Of a stretch of 64,000 nt of DNA, positions 12,184 to 21,400 are shown piece after piece; the stretch's first letter is position 1, and every line of letters begins with the position of its first letter. Below the pieces are notes generated by a model. It saw only the letters and a program-made list of their open reading frames with translations, made no database searches and had not been told where the DNA came from. Source of the DNA: Streptomyces sp. SID13726 (GTDB lineage: Bacteria; Actinomycetota; Actinomycetes; Streptomycetales; Streptomycetaceae); the NCBI RefSeq assembly GCF_010548375.1, contig NZ_JAAGLY010000001.1, positions 892,535 through 956,534 on the forward strand. The letters run 5' to 3'. The position numbers were made by a program, and so were the translations under genes.

Positions 12184-12978
12184 ATGACCGGAGCCGGACT
12201 GGTCGTCCGTGACCTGTCGGTCGGATACGGCCCCGTGCGGGCCCTGCGCCGGGTGTCCCTGGAGGTGCCCGAGGGCGCCGTGGTGACGGTGCTCGGCGGC
12301 AACGGCGCCGGCAAGTCCACCCTGCTGCGCGCGATCAGCCGCACCCTCTCCTTCCACGGCGGCGCGGTCACCGAGGGCACGGTGACCCTGAACGGCCGCC
12401 GCCTCGACGCCCTGCCACCGGACCGGGTGGTCGCCGCCGGGGTGTCCCAAGTACCCGAGGGAAGACGGGTGTTCGCCCGCATGACGGTCGCCGACAACCT
12501 CCGCGCGGGCGCCCTCGGCGGCAGCAGATCCGGCCGCGCCACGGCCCTGGACCGCGTCCACGAACTCTTCCCGGTACTCGCCGAACGCGCCTCGCAGCGC
12601 GCCGGACTCCTCTCCGGCGGCGAACAGCAGATGCTCGCCGTCGCCCGCGCCCTCATGGCCGGACCTCGTGTGCTGCTCCTCGACGAACCCTCCCTGGGAC
12701 TCGCCCCGTTGATGGTCCGCCGCATCGCCGACACCGTCCGCGAGATCAACGCCCAGGGCACCTCGGTCCTCCTCGTCGAACAGAACGCGGCACTCGCCCT
12801 GCGCCTCGCCACCCACGCCTACGTCCTCGAAGTCGGCGAAGTCGCCCTGTCGGGCCCGGCCGCCGAACTGTCCGCCTCCGATGAGGTCCGCCGCCGCTAC
12901 CTCGGCGTGGTCGACGAGGACGCGGCGGCCGACGCGGAACAGGCGACCGGACGGACCCTGGCGAGGTGGGAGGGGTGA
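12184..12978 (+). CDS. livF: Branched-chain amino acid-type ABC transporter ATP-binding protein (LivF)
   Basis: 264 aa ATPase of a Liv-type importer. Walker A GGNGAGKST (38-46), signature LSGGEQQ (143-149) and Walker B VLLLDEP (163-169) are intact, and the short form without the extra LivG segment is typical of LivF. ATG 12184 is preceded by AAGGGGGGAG. First gene of an operon livF-livG-livH-livM-substrate-binding protein in which each gene overlaps the next by 4-8 nt. The ligand could be a branched amino acid, urea, an amide or another small compound; the divergent PucR regulator favours a nitrogen source. Confidence 0.88.
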   Translation: MTGAGLVVRDLSVGYGPVRALRRVSLEVPEGAVVTVLGGNGAGKSTLLRAISRTLSFHGGAVTEGTVTLNGRRLDALPPDRVVAAGVSQVPEGRRVFARMTVADNLRAGALGGSRSGRATALDRVHELFPVLAERASQRAGLLSGGEQQMLAVARALMAGPRVLLLDEPSLGLAPLMVRRIADTVREINAQGTSVLLVEQNAALALRLATHAYVLEVGEVALSGPAAELSASDEVRRRYLGVVDEDAAADAEQATGRTLARWEG

Positions 12979-13754
12979 CCGGCCCGAACATCCCGGCCCT
13001 GGAGGTCCGCGACCTCACCGTCCGCTTCGCCGGACTCACCGCCCTCGACGACGTGAGCCTCACGGTCCGCCCTGGCACCGTGCACGCCCTCATCGGCCCC
13101 AACGGCGCCGGAAAGTCAACCTGCTTCAACGTCCTCTCCGGCGTCTACCGGGCCACCGAGGGCAGTGTCCGCTTCGGCGCGCACGAACTGACCGGCATGC
13201 CCGCACACCGCATCGCCGCGCTCGGTGTCGCCCGCATCTTCCAGAACCTCGCGCTGCCGCCGCACGCCTCCGTCGAGGACTGCCTCCTCCTCGGCCGCCA
13301 CCGGCTCACCCGCACCGGCTTCCTCGCCGCCGGACTCCGGCTCCCGTCGGCGGCCCGCGAGGAACGCCGGCACCGCCGACGCGTCCGGGAGATCGCCGAG
13401 TTCGTCGGCATCGCGGACTGTCTGACCCGGCCCGCGGGCTCACTGCCGTACGGCCGGCAGAAGCTCGCCGAACTCGCCCGCGCGCTCTGCATGGAACCCC
13501 GCCTGCTGCTCCTCGACGAGCCGGTCGCGGGCATGACCGCCGACGAACGGCGCCGAACGGCCGCCGTGATCGCGGGAGTCCGGGACTCCCTCGGCATCTC
13601 GATCGTGCTGGTGGAACACGACATGGGGGTGGTGATGCGGCTCGCCGACGCGGTGACCGTACTGGACTTCGGGCGCCGGATCGCCGACGGCGCCCCCGCC
13701 GACGTACAGAACGATCCGGCCGTCGTACGGGCGTATCTGGGGGCCGCGTCATGA
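12975..13754 (+). CDS. livG: Liv-type ABC transporter ATP-binding protein (LivG)
   Basis: 259 aa, the second ATPase of the importer. Walker A GPNGAGKST (41-49), the LivG-type signature LPYGRQKLAELARAL and Walker B LLLLDEP are visible. GTG 12975 overlaps the livF stop codon (GTGA) and has GAGGTGG 5 nt upstream, better than the in-frame GTG at 12966. It would pair with LivF under the two permeases. Confidence 0.88.
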   Translation: MTGPNIPALEVRDLTVRFAGLTALDDVSLTVRPGTVHALIGPNGAGKSTCFNVLSGVYRATEGSVRFGAHELTGMPAHRIAALGVARIFQNLALPPHASVEDCLLLGRHRLTRTGFLAAGLRLPSAAREERRHRRRVREIAEFVGIADCLTRPAGSLPYGRQKLAELARALCMEPRLLLLDEPVAGMTADERRRTAAVIAGVRDSLGISIVLVEHDMGVVMRLADAVTVLDFGRRIADGAPADVQNDPAVVRAYLGAAS

Positions 13755-14641
13755 GCACCTTCGCCGAAATCCTGCTGAACGGCGTCTCGTTGGGCTCGGT
13801 GTACGCGCTCATCGCGCTCGGGTTCGTGGTGATCTTCCGGGCCACCGAGGTCGTCAACTTCGCCCACGCCTCCCTGCTGTTGGCCGGTGGATACGTCACC
13901 GCGAGCCTCCACGACGACCTCGGCTTCTGGCCCGCGCTGCTCGTGGGGATCGCGGGGGCCGCGCTGGTCGGGGCCGCCGTGGAGTTCCTGGTGATGCGGC
14001 GCTACCGGGGCGGCGACCACAGTGTGCTGGCCATCGTCACCATCGGCGTCGACATCCTGCTGACGACCGAACTGACCCGCCGTATCGGCACGGACGTCCT
14101 CGCGCTCGGCGACCCGTGGGGCGACGACGTGCTGAAGATCGGGCCGATCTCCCTCGCCCACACCCGGATCGCCGCGTTCGCGGCCGCCGCACTGCTCATC
14201 ACCCTGTTCCTGCTGGCCTTCCGCTACACCTCGTGGGGCGTGGCCATGCGGGCGGCGGCGGAGAGCGCCGAGACGGCCGCGCTGATGGGCGTACGGCTCG
14301 GGCGGGTCTCGCTCGGCGCGTGGGCGGTGGCGGGCGGACTCGCCGCCGTGGCCGCCCTGTTCCTCACCGTCTTCCCGACCCCGGGGCTGGAACGGGCCAC
14401 TTCGCTCGCCGCGCTCAAGGCGTTCCCGGCGGCCATCCTCGGCGGGCTGGACTCGACGACGGGCGCGCTGGTCGGCGGCCTGCTGGTCGGCGTCACGGAG
14501 TCCCTCGCGACCGGCTACCAGGGCGATCTGACCTTCCTGGGACGGGGGTTGGGAGATCTCGCCCCCTACCTCGTGATGGTCGCGATCCTGCTCATCCGGC
14601 CCGCCGGGCTCTTCGGCACGAAGGAGCTCGCCCGTGTCTGA
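13751..14641 (+). CDS. livH: Liv-type ABC transporter permease (LivH)
   Basis: 296 aa, about eight hydrophobic segments. N-terminal NGVSLGSVYALIALGFVVIF and the C-terminal cytoplasmic loop (AALKAFPAAILGGLDSTTGA) are LivH hallmarks; the loop contacts the ATPases. ATGA overlap with livG. The start is fixed by the overlap. Confidence 0.88.
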   Translation: MSTFAEILLNGVSLGSVYALIALGFVVIFRATEVVNFAHASLLLAGGYVTASLHDDLGFWPALLVGIAGAALVGAAVEFLVMRRYRGGDHSVLAIVTIGVDILLTTELTRRIGTDVLALGDPWGDDVLKIGPISLAHTRIAAFAAAALLITLFLLAFRYTSWGVAMRAAAESAETAALMGVRLGRVSLGAWAVAGGLAAVAALFLTVFPTPGLERATSLAALKAFPAAILGGLDSTTGALVGGLLVGVTESLATGYQGDLTFLGRGLGDLAPYLVMVAILLIRPAGLFGTKELARV

Positions 14642-15713
14642 GGCCCTGGTGAAGCCGCTGCGGATCGTCCGGACCCGGACATGGCTCTGGGGCGCCGGGG
14701 CCGTCGTCCTGCTGGCCCTGCCCTTCTACCTGGACCGGTTCTGGCTCCAGGCGGGCCTGTTCGCGATGGCCGCCGCCATCGGCGCGATCGGCATCAACCT
14801 TCTCACCGGCGCCACCGGCCAACTCTCCATGGGGCACGCCTTCTTCCTGGCCGTCGGGGCCTACGGCTACTGCGTGTTCGCGGCCGACGGCGGCGACGGA
14901 CTGACCGGGCTCGGCCTGCCGACCTGGCTCGCGGCCGTGCTCGCGGTCCTGGTCGCCGGGGTCGCGGGAGGGCTGTTCAGCCCCATCTCCGGGCGGCTCA
15001 GCGGCGCCTACCTGGGCATCGCCACGCTCGCGCTCGTCTTCATCGGCCAGCACGTCATGTTCAACGCGCATGACCTGACCGGCGGCGCCAACGGCCGGGA
15101 CGTACCGCCCCTGAGCCTCTTCGGCCTCACCTTCGACGACCGTGAACTCCTCGTCGCCGCCGTGCCGTTCGGGTCCGCGGAGAAGCTCTGGTACGCCGGT
15201 CTGGTCCTGCTGGCGGCGGGCGCGCTGTTCGCCCGGGGCGTCCTGCGCGGCCGGCCGGGACGCGCCATGAACGCCATCCGCGACCACCGCATCGCCGCCG
15301 GGGTGCTCGGTGTCCCGGTCGCCCGCCACCGCGCCGCCGTCTTCGTGCTCTCGTCGATGTACGCGGGTCTCGCGGGCGTCCTGCTCGCCCTCGTCTTCCA
15401 GCGGACCGTGCCCGACTACTTCGGCATCACGCTCTCCCTGGAGTACCTCGCGATGATCGTCATCGGCGGCCTCGGCTCGGTCTCCGGGGCGGTCGCCGGG
15501 GCCGTCTTCGTCTCACTCCTGCCGCAGCTGCTGACCCGCTGGAGCGACGCGCTCCCGCTCGTCTCCGTCCCCGGCACGGGCGGCATCGCACCGGGCGAGG
15601 CGTCCCGGTACCTCTACGGCGCCGCCGTCGTGCTGGTGGTGCTGTTCCTGCCCGGCGGCCTGGTCAGCGTGGCCGCCCGGCGTCGCACCAGAACCCACAC
15701 GGAGGAACGATGA
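14634..15713 (+). CDS. livM: Liv-type ABC transporter permease (LivM)
   Basis: 359 aa, second permease. GINLLTGATGQLSMGHAFF and YLAMIVIGGLGSVSGAVAGA are typical LivM sequences; about ten membrane segments. GTG 14634 overlaps livH by 8 nt. Forms the translocation pore with LivH. Confidence 0.88.
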   Translation: MSEALVKPLRIVRTRTWLWGAGAVVLLALPFYLDRFWLQAGLFAMAAAIGAIGINLLTGATGQLSMGHAFFLAVGAYGYCVFAADGGDGLTGLGLPTWLAAVLAVLVAGVAGGLFSPISGRLSGAYLGIATLALVFIGQHVMFNAHDLTGGANGRDVPPLSLFGLTFDDRELLVAAVPFGSAEKLWYAGLVLLAAGALFARGVLRGRPGRAMNAIRDHRIAAGVLGVPVARHRAAVFVLSSMYAGLAGVLLALVFQRTVPDYFGITLSLEYLAMIVIGGLGSVSGAVAGAVFVSLLPQLLTRWSDALPLVSVPGTGGIAPGEASRYLYGAAVVLVVLFLPGGLVSVAARRRTRTHTEER

Positions 15714-16981
15714 TCACGACGATGTACGTGACCAGGACCGCCGCCGGTGCCCTCGCCGCGTTGCTGCTGCTGGCCGGATGCAGCTCCAAGGCCAAGGACT
15801 CCGACGGGAACGGCGACAAGGCGGCCGCGGGCGGGGTGAAGACCGGCGAGGGCGTCTCCGGCAGGACGATCACCCTCGGCGCGCTCACCGACATGACCGG
15901 CGTCTACGCGACCCTCGGCAAGAGCGTCACCCAGGCCCAGCAGCTGTACGTGAAGCAGCTGAACGCCGCCGGAGGCGTCTGCGGCTACCAGGTGGCCCTC
16001 TCGGTCCGCGACCACGGCTACGACCCGCAGAAGGCCGTCTCCGGCTACACCGAGCTGGAACCGAAGGTGCTGGGCTTCGCGCAGTTCATCGGCTCACCCT
16101 TCGTCGCCGCGGTCAAACAGCGCGTCGACGGCCAGGACAAGGGCCTGGTGCTGCCGCAGGCGTGGTCGTCGGCGCTGCTGGGCAGCCCGTACATCCGGGT
16201 CATCGGATCGACGTACGACATCGAGACGATCAACGCGGTCGACTTCCTGATCAAGGAGAAGGGGATCAGGAAGGGCGACAGGATCGGCCATGTCTACTTC
16301 GAGGGCGACTACGGCGAGAGCGCCCTGGTCGGCTCGAAGCACATCGCGAAGGAGGCCGGGCTGACCGTCGTCGAGCAGAAGATCAAGCCCACCGACAACG
16401 ACATGACCGCCCAGGTCGCCGCCCTCAAGCAGGCCGGCGTCAAGGCGATCGTGATCAGCGCGGGCCCGCGCCAGGCGGCCTCGCTGGTCGGGGACGCGGC
16501 GGCGGGCGGCTTCGCGGTGCCGATCATCGGCAACAACTCGGCCTTCGCCCCGCAGCTCCTCGCCACCCAGGCGGGCCCGGCCCTGATGAAGAACTACTAC
16601 GTGGCCTCGCCCTCGCTGCCCATCGGCGCGGACACCCCGGAGGCGAAGAAGCTCGTCGCCGACTATCAGGCGGCCTACCCGAAGGACGCCCTGGACAACG
16701 GCATCGTCGCCGGCTGGACCGCCGCGTCGGCCTTCGGCGAGGCCCTGAAGAAGGCCTGCGCGAACAAGGACCTCACCAGGGAGGGCGTCGACAAGGCCCT
16801 CCTGTCGATCGACTCCTACGACATCGGCTTCGGCGTGGCCCAGGACTTCACCGACCCGAAGGCCCCCTCCTCCCGGCAGAGCGTGATCCTCCAGCCGGAC
16901 AAGAGCGTGACGGGCGGCATGAAGGTCGTACGGGAGGCAGGGGCGTCGGAGGCGGCGGAGGCGTACACACCGGGGGCCTGA
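15710..16981 (+). CDS. livK: Liv-type ABC transporter substrate-binding lipoprotein
   Basis: 423 aa periplasmic-binding-protein-like receptor, named from its operon position. The lipobox LLAGC gives acylated Cys24. The mature protein begins with the LivK/amide-type fold (ITLGALTDMTGVYATLGKSV) and has a GG-CGY loop with disulfide potential. ATGA overlap with livM. The ligand is not predictable: the pattern resembles type-I receptors for amino acids, amides or aromatic acids. Being last in the operon, rather than first, is a common actinobacterial order. A strong terminator follows. Confidence 0.86.
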   Translation: MITTMYVTRTAAGALAALLLLAGCSSKAKDSDGNGDKAAAGGVKTGEGVSGRTITLGALTDMTGVYATLGKSVTQAQQLYVKQLNAAGGVCGYQVALSVRDHGYDPQKAVSGYTELEPKVLGFAQFIGSPFVAAVKQRVDGQDKGLVLPQAWSSALLGSPYIRVIGSTYDIETINAVDFLIKEKGIRKGDRIGHVYFEGDYGESALVGSKHIAKEAGLTVVEQKIKPTDNDMTAQVAALKQAGVKAIVISAGPRQAASLVGDAAAGGFAVPIIGNNSAFAPQLLATQAGPALMKNYYVASPSLPIGADTPEAKKLVADYQAAYPKDALDNGIVAGWTAASAFGEALKKACANKDLTREGVDKALLSIDSYDIGFGVAQDFTDPKAPSSRQSVILQPDKSVTGGMKVVREAGASEAAEAYTPGA

Positions 16982-16988
16982 GCACGGC

Positions 16989-17024
16989 CGAGGGGCCCGA
17001 ACCGGAATCGGTTCGGGCCCCTCG
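16989..17024. terminator. Bidirectional terminator between livK and pssA
   Basis: A perfect 16-bp stem (16989-17004 with 17009-17024) with GAAT tetraloop lies between the stops of two convergent genes and can end both transcripts. Confidence 0.85.
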
Positions 17025-17043
17025 CCCATGTCAGGAACATCCG

Positions 17044-17898
17044 CTACGGAAGCTGTGCCGCCCGTGCCTCGCGACGGTTGTCGCGGAAGTTGTTCACCCG
17101 GCGGGCCGTGGCGAACAGGGGGATCACCGCGCCCATGACCAGCTGGAGCGCGCAGCCCGTCTGGAGCAGCAGCTGGCCGCCGGGGGCACCGAAGGCCCAG
17201 GCCGCGAGCAGGCCCATCCCCAGGACGATCCAGGAGAGCATGCCGACCGCGAGGCGGCCCCGCGGCTTCGGGTACTCGACCCGGCTCACCATCAGCCACG
17301 CGGTGCCCAGGATCGCCAGGAGGGTCGCCACGAAGGGCAGCTCCAGGAGCACGATGGAGACCACGGTGAGTGCGCCGAACGGTGACGGCATGCCCTGGAA
17401 GGTGCCGTCCTTCACCGTCACACAGGAGAACCGCGCGAGTCTCAGCACCACCGCCAGCAGGACCACCACCGCTCCGACCGCGGCCACCTTCTGCGAAGCG
17501 TCGTCCGCCACCATGCCGTAGACGAGGACGAAGTACGCCGGCGCGAGGCCGAAGCTGATCAGGTCCGAGAGGTTGTCCAGCTCGGCGCCCATCGGCGAGG
17601 AGCGGAGCTTGCGTGCCACCAGGCCGTCGAACAGGTCGAAGACCGCCGCGCACAGCATCAGGATGACGGCGGTGGCCGCGCTGTTGCGCGCCATGCCGGA
17701 TTCCTGGCTGTCGGTGAGGTGCGGGATCAGGATGCCGGTGGTGGTGAAGTACACCGCCATGAAGCCGCACGTGGCGTTGCCGAGGGTCAGGGTGTCCGCT
17801 ATTGAGAGGCGGAGAGAAAGAGGCATCTCCTCCTCGTCGTCGGCCTCTTCGGCCTCGGGCACCCAACCCGCCTGGGTCTCAGGATCAATCACGGTCAA
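17044..17898 (-). CDS. pssA: CDP-diacylglycerol--serine O-phosphatidyltransferase
   Basis: 284 aa membrane enzyme making phosphatidylserine from CDP-diacylglycerol and serine. The CDP-alcohol phosphotransferase signature is complete: DLFDGLVAR then G, D and D of MGAELDNLSD (residues 88-112). Several hydrophobic segments follow, with an acidic soluble N-terminus (EEADDEEEM). TTG 17898 is chosen because GGGGTGA lies 6 nt upstream; GTG 17892 is the alternative. It overlaps psd by 14 nt, so the two enzymes of phosphatidylethanolamine synthesis are translationally coupled. Confidence 0.9.
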   Translation of the reverse strand: MTVIDPETQAGWVPEAEEADDEEEMPLSLRLSIADTLTLGNATCGFMAVYFTTTGILIPHLTDSQESGMARNSAATAVILMLCAAVFDLFDGLVARKLRSSPMGAELDNLSDLISFGLAPAYFVLVYGMVADDASQKVAAVGAVVVLLAVVLRLARFSCVTVKDGTFQGMPSPFGALTVVSIVLLELPFVATLLAILGTAWLMVSRVEYPKPRGRLAVGMLSWIVLGMGLLAAWAFGAPGGQLLLQTGCALQLVMGAVIPLFATARRVNNFRDNRREARAAQLP

Positions 17899-18541
17899 TG
17901 CGAGTCACCCCAGCCACCGTCTTCTGGCCGACCTCGACCGCGACCTCCACGCCTTCCGGCAGGTAGATGTCGACGCGCGAGCCGAAGCGGATCAGACCGA
18001 TGCGGTCACCCTGCTCGACCTTCGTGCCCTGCGGGATGTAGGGGACGATACGGCGGGCCACCGCGCCGGCGATCTGGATCATCTCGATGTCACCGAGTTC
18101 GGTGTCGAAGTGCCAGACGACGCGCTCGTTGTTCTCGCTCTCCTTGTTGAAAGCCGGAACGAACCCGCCGGGGATGTGCTCGACCGACGCCACCGTGCCG
18201 GAGAGCGGCGCGCGGTTGACGTGGACGTTGAGCGGGCTCATGAAGATCGCGACGCGGGTGCGACCGTCCTTCCACGGCATGATGCTCTGCACCACACCGT
18301 CGGCCGGGGAGATGACCCGGCCCTGGGCGATCTCACGCTCGGGGTCGCGGAAGAACCACAGCATGCCCGCCGCCAGCGCGGTGGTGGGCACGGCGACGGC
18401 CTTCGCGACGCCGGAGCGGCGTGCGCGCAGCAGGCTGACGGCTGCGGTGGCGACGGTCGGAAGGAGCCACGGCGATGCTCCGCGCGCGAGGCGTACGCCT
18501 GCCAGGCTGTCGCGAGGTGCAGAGGTTTGGCTGTGGGGCAT
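17885..18541 (-). CDS. psd: Phosphatidylserine decarboxylase proenzyme
   Basis: 218 aa. Converts phosphatidylserine to phosphatidylethanolamine after self-cleavage that creates a pyruvoyl group. The processing site is Gly187-Ser188 in IRFGSRVDIYLP, the short (archaeal/actinobacterial) form rather than LGST. ISPADGVV (78-85) and MSPLNVHVNR (101-110) are conserved. The ATG at 18541 has GAAGG 7 nt upstream; longer in-frame extensions are rejected. One or two hydrophobic segments near residues 28-64 tether it to the membrane. Confidence 0.92.
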   Translation of the reverse strand: MPHSQTSAPRDSLAGVRLARGASPWLLPTVATAAVSLLRARRSGVAKAVAVPTTALAAGMLWFFRDPEREIAQGRVISPADGVVQSIMPWKDGRTRVAIFMSPLNVHVNRAPLSGTVASVEHIPGGFVPAFNKESENNERVVWHFDTELGDIEMIQIAGAVARRIVPYIPQGTKVEQGDRIGLIRFGSRVDIYLPEGVEVAVEVGQKTVAGVTRIDRD

Positions 18542-18664
18542 GGATGACCTTCGTAGCGGATGATGCCGCGCACTAGACGGGGGACGGCGGCTTTCCGGGA
18601 TCGTACCGGTCGCGGGCCACAACTGGGTAAGCCAGGAAGCCGAGTCGGTGGCTGAAGCGTGTTG

Positions 18665-18701
18665 ACGGGGTGTGATCTTCTTCTCCAAGAAAACACCCCG
18701 T
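18665..18701 (-). terminator. Terminator of the ethylmalonyl-CoA operon
   Basis: A 9-bp stem (18665-18673 with 18693-18701) encloses a second small stem TTCTT/AAGAA. It lies 11 nt after the stop of the acyl-CoA dehydrogenase gene, the last gene of the operon. Confidence 0.6.
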
Positions 18702-18711
18702 ATTCGGACAT

Positions 18712-19926
18712 CTAGCCCTGGAACCGATACTCTTCGAGCAGCCTGCGACCGATGATCATTTTCTGGATCTCGGCGGTACCTTCACCGATCAGCAGCATCG
18801 GAGCCTCCCGGTAGAGACGCTCGATCTCGTACTCCTTGGAGAAGCCGTAGCCGCCGTGGATCCGGAAGGCGTCCTCCACGACCTCCTTGCAGTATTCGGA
18901 GGCGAGGTACTTCGCCATCCCTGCCTCAAGGTCGTTTCGCTCCCCGGAGTCCTTTTTGCGTGCCGCGTTGACCATCATCGCATGCGCGGCCTCGACCTTG
19001 GTAGCCATCTCGGCCAGCTTGAACTGAATCGCCTGGTGCTGAGCGATCGGCTTGCCGAAAGTGTGACGCTGCTGGGCGTACTGGACACCGAGTTCGAAGG
19101 CACGCTGAGCGACACCGCAACCACGCGCCGCCACATTGACGCGGCCCACCTCGACGCCGTCCATCATTTGGTAAAAACCTCGGCCGGTGGCCCCGCCGAG
19201 CACGCGATCGGCCGGAAGTCGCAGGCCATCCATGATCAGTTCGGTGGTGTCGACGCCCTTGTAGCCCATCTTGTCGATCTTCCCGGGGATGGTGAGACCG
19301 GGGCGGACCTCTCCGAAACCGGGCTCCTTCTCGATCAGGAAGGTCGTCATCGACTTGTGCGGCTTGGCGGCCGCTTCCTCGGGAGAGTGTCCTTCGTCAC
19401 TTCGGACGAGTACGGCGACCAGAGTTGACGTTCCGCCGTTCGTCAGCCACATCTTCTGGCCGTTGAGGACGTACTCGTCGCCGTCCCTGACCGCCTTGGA
19501 GGTGATGGCGGACACGTCGGAGCCCAGACCCGGCTCGGACATCGAGAAGGCGCCCCGGACATCGCCGGCCGCCATGCGCGGCAGGAAGTGCTCCCTCTGC
19601 TCCTGGGTGCCGTGCTGCTTGAGCATGTACGCCACGATGAAGTGGGTGTTGATGATGCCGGACACCGACATCCACCCGCGGGCGATCTCCTCCACGCACA
19701 GCGCGTACGTCAGGAGGGACTCGCCCAGACCGCCGTACTCCTCGGGGATCATCAGGCCGAACAGGCCCAACTCCTTGAGCCCGTCGACGATCTGCTGCGG
19801 GTACTCGTCGCGGTGCTCCAGCTCCGTCGCGACCGGGATGATCTCCTTGTCCACGAAGTCCCGGACGGTGGACAGGATCTCCTGCTGGACGTCCGTGAGG
19901 CCGTGGGTCTGGGCGAGGCGTGCCAT
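18712..19926 (-). CDS. mcd: Acyl-CoA dehydrogenase, probable methylsuccinyl-CoA dehydrogenase
   Basis: 404 aa FAD enzyme with the usual three-domain layout; FSMSEPGLGSDVSAI and WLTNGG (FAD/substrate contacts) and the C-terminal IGEGTAEIQ are present. From its place as last gene of ccr-ecm-mcl-mch it should oxidise (2S)-methylsuccinyl-CoA to mesaconyl-C1-CoA. That specific assignment rests on context; proteobacterial Mcd is longer at the N-terminus. The gene follows mch by 5 nt, with GGAGGG before the ATG. Confidence 0.85.
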   Translation of the reverse strand: MARLAQTHGLTDVQQEILSTVRDFVDKEIIPVATELEHRDEYPQQIVDGLKELGLFGLMIPEEYGGLGESLLTYALCVEEIARGWMSVSGIINTHFIVAYMLKQHGTQEQREHFLPRMAAGDVRGAFSMSEPGLGSDVSAITSKAVRDGDEYVLNGQKMWLTNGGTSTLVAVLVRSDEGHSPEEAAAKPHKSMTTFLIEKEPGFGEVRPGLTIPGKIDKMGYKGVDTTELIMDGLRLPADRVLGGATGRGFYQMMDGVEVGRVNVAARGCGVAQRAFELGVQYAQQRHTFGKPIAQHQAIQFKLAEMATKVEAAHAMMVNAARKKDSGERNDLEAGMAKYLASEYCKEVVEDAFRIHGGYGFSKEYEIERLYREAPMLLIGEGTAEIQKMIIGRRLLEEYRFQG

Positions 19927-19931
19927 GGGGG

Positions 19932-20438
19932 TCAGCCCTCCTGAAGTTCCGGGCGGCCGGGCTGCTCGCCGCCGCGCTCCTTGATGTAGGTCTCGGTGGG
20001 CACCATGACCTTGCGGCGGAACACGCAGACCAGCGTGCCGTCCTGCTTGTAGCCCTTGGTCTCGACGTACACGATCCCGCGGTCGTTCTTCGACTTGGAG
20101 GGCCACTTGTCGAGCACGGTCGTCTGGCCGTAGATCGTGTCGCCGTGGAAGGTCGGCGCCACGTGCTTCAGCGACTCGATCTCCAGGTTGGCGATCGCCT
20201 TGCCGGAGACGTCCGGTACCGACATGCCGAGCAGCAGCGAGTAGATGTAGTTCCCGACCACGACGTTCTTGCCGAAGTCGGTCGTCTTCTCGGCGTAGTT
20301 GACGTCCATGTGGAGCGGGTGGTGGTTCATGGTGAGGAGGCAGAAGAGGTGGTCGTCGTACTCCGTGACCGTCTTCCCGGGCCAGTGCTTGTAGACCGCC
20401 CCGACCTCGAACTCCTCGTAGGTGCGCCCGAACTGCAT
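19932..20438 (-). CDS. mch: MaoC-type hydratase, probable mesaconyl-C1-CoA hydratase
   Basis: 168 aa single hot-dog domain of the MaoC family. Expected to add water to mesaconyl-C1-CoA giving beta-methylmalyl-CoA. The hydratase region around NHHPLHMDVNYA carries the typical acidic/His residues. ATG 20438 has GGAGG 7 nt upstream; GTG 20444 overlaps the mcl stop but lacks spacing. Known Mch proteins of proteobacteria have two fused hot-dog domains; this is a single-domain form, as in other Streptomyces copies of this locus. Confidence 0.82.
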   Translation of the reverse strand: MQFGRTYEEFEVGAVYKHWPGKTVTEYDDHLFCLLTMNHHPLHMDVNYAEKTTDFGKNVVVGNYIYSLLLGMSVPDVSGKAIANLEIESLKHVAPTFHGDTIYGQTTVLDKWPSKSKNDRGIVYVETKGYKQDGTLVCVFRRKVMVPTETYIKERGGEQPGRPELQEG

Positions 20439-20440
20439 GC

Positions 20441-21400
20441 TCACGCCTCCGGGATCTCGAACTTGGAGGTGCGCTGCATACCGGCCGCGCGTCCCTTGCC
20501 GGAGATGACCAGCGCCATCTTGCGGCTGGCCTCGTCGATCATCTCGTCGCCGAGCATCGCCGAGCCCTTCTTGCCGCCGGCCTCGGACGTGCACCAGTCG
20601 TACGCGTCCAGGATCAGCTCGGCGTGGTCGAAGTCCTCCTGCGAGGGCGAGAAGATCTCGTTGGACGCCTCGACCTGACCCGGGTGCAGCACCCACTTGC
20701 CGTCGAAGCCGAGCGCGGCGGCGCGCTGGGCGACCTCGCGGTAGCCGTCCACGTTGCGGATCTGGAGGTAGGGGCCGTCGATCGCCTGGAGGTCGTTCGC
20801 GCGGGCCGCCATCAGGATCTTCATCAGGATGTAGTGGTAGGCGTCCGCCGGGTAACCGGGCGGCTGCTCACCGACGACCAGCGACTTCATGTTGATCGAC
20901 GCCATGAAGTCGGCCGGGCCGAAGATGATCGTCTCGACGCGCTGGGACGCGGTCGCGATCTCGTTGACGTTGTTGAGGCCCTGCGCGTTCTCGATCTGCG
21001 CCTCGATGCCGATCTTGCCAACCTCGAAGCCCATGGTCTTCTCGATCTGGGTCAGCAGGAGGTCGAGGGCGACGACCTGCTGGGCCGTCTGCACCTTCGG
21101 CAGCATGATGCAGTCGAGGTTCTGCCCTGCCCCCTCGACGACCGTGACGACGTCGCGGTACGTCCACTCGGTGGTCCAGTCGTTGACGCGCACGACCCTC
21201 GTCTTGCCGGTCCAGTCACCCTCGTTGAGGAACTTGACGATGGTGTGCCGCGCCTCGGGCTTGGCGAGCGGGGCGCACGCGTCCTCCAGGTCGAGGAAGA
21301 CCTGGTCCGCCGGGAGGCCCTGCGCCTTCTCCAGGAAGCGGGGGTTGCTTCCCGGTACCGCGAGACACGAGCGGCGGGGACGCAGACGGTTGACGGTCAT
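20441..21400 (-). CDS. mcl: CitE-family beta-methylmalyl-CoA / malyl-CoA lyase
   Basis: 319 aa HpcH/HpaI-CitE aldolase. Cleaves beta-methylmalyl-CoA into glyoxylate and propionyl-CoA (and can act on malyl-CoA). The N-terminus RPRRSCLAVPGSNPRFLEKA, FLDLEDACAP (metal-binding acid), and EAQIENAQG with the second metal-binding Glu are family hallmarks. ATGA overlap with ecm, 2-nt gap to mch: translational coupling. The propionyl-CoA product can become methylmalonyl-CoA, a polyketide building block. Confidence 0.88.
   Translation of the reverse strand: MTVNRLRPRRSCLAVPGSNPRFLEKAQGLPADQVFLDLEDACAPLAKPEARHTIVKFLNEGDWTGKTRVVRVNDWTTEWTYRDVVTVVEGAGQNLDCIMLPKVQTAQQVVALDLLLTQIEKTMGFEVGKIGIEAQIENAQGLNNVNEIATASQRVETIIFGPADFMASINMKSLVVGEQPPGYPADAYHYILMKILMAARANDLQAIDGPYLQIRNVDGYREVAQRAAALGFDGKWVLHPGQVEASNEIFSPSQEDFDHAELILDAYDWCTSEAGGKKGSAMLGDEMIDEASRKMALVISGKGRAAGMQRTSKFEIPEA

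Noticed and set aside
18542..18688. N-terminal extension of psd
   Set aside because: The extension crosses a terminator and lacks a binding site; ATG 18541 has GAAGG and matches the family start.
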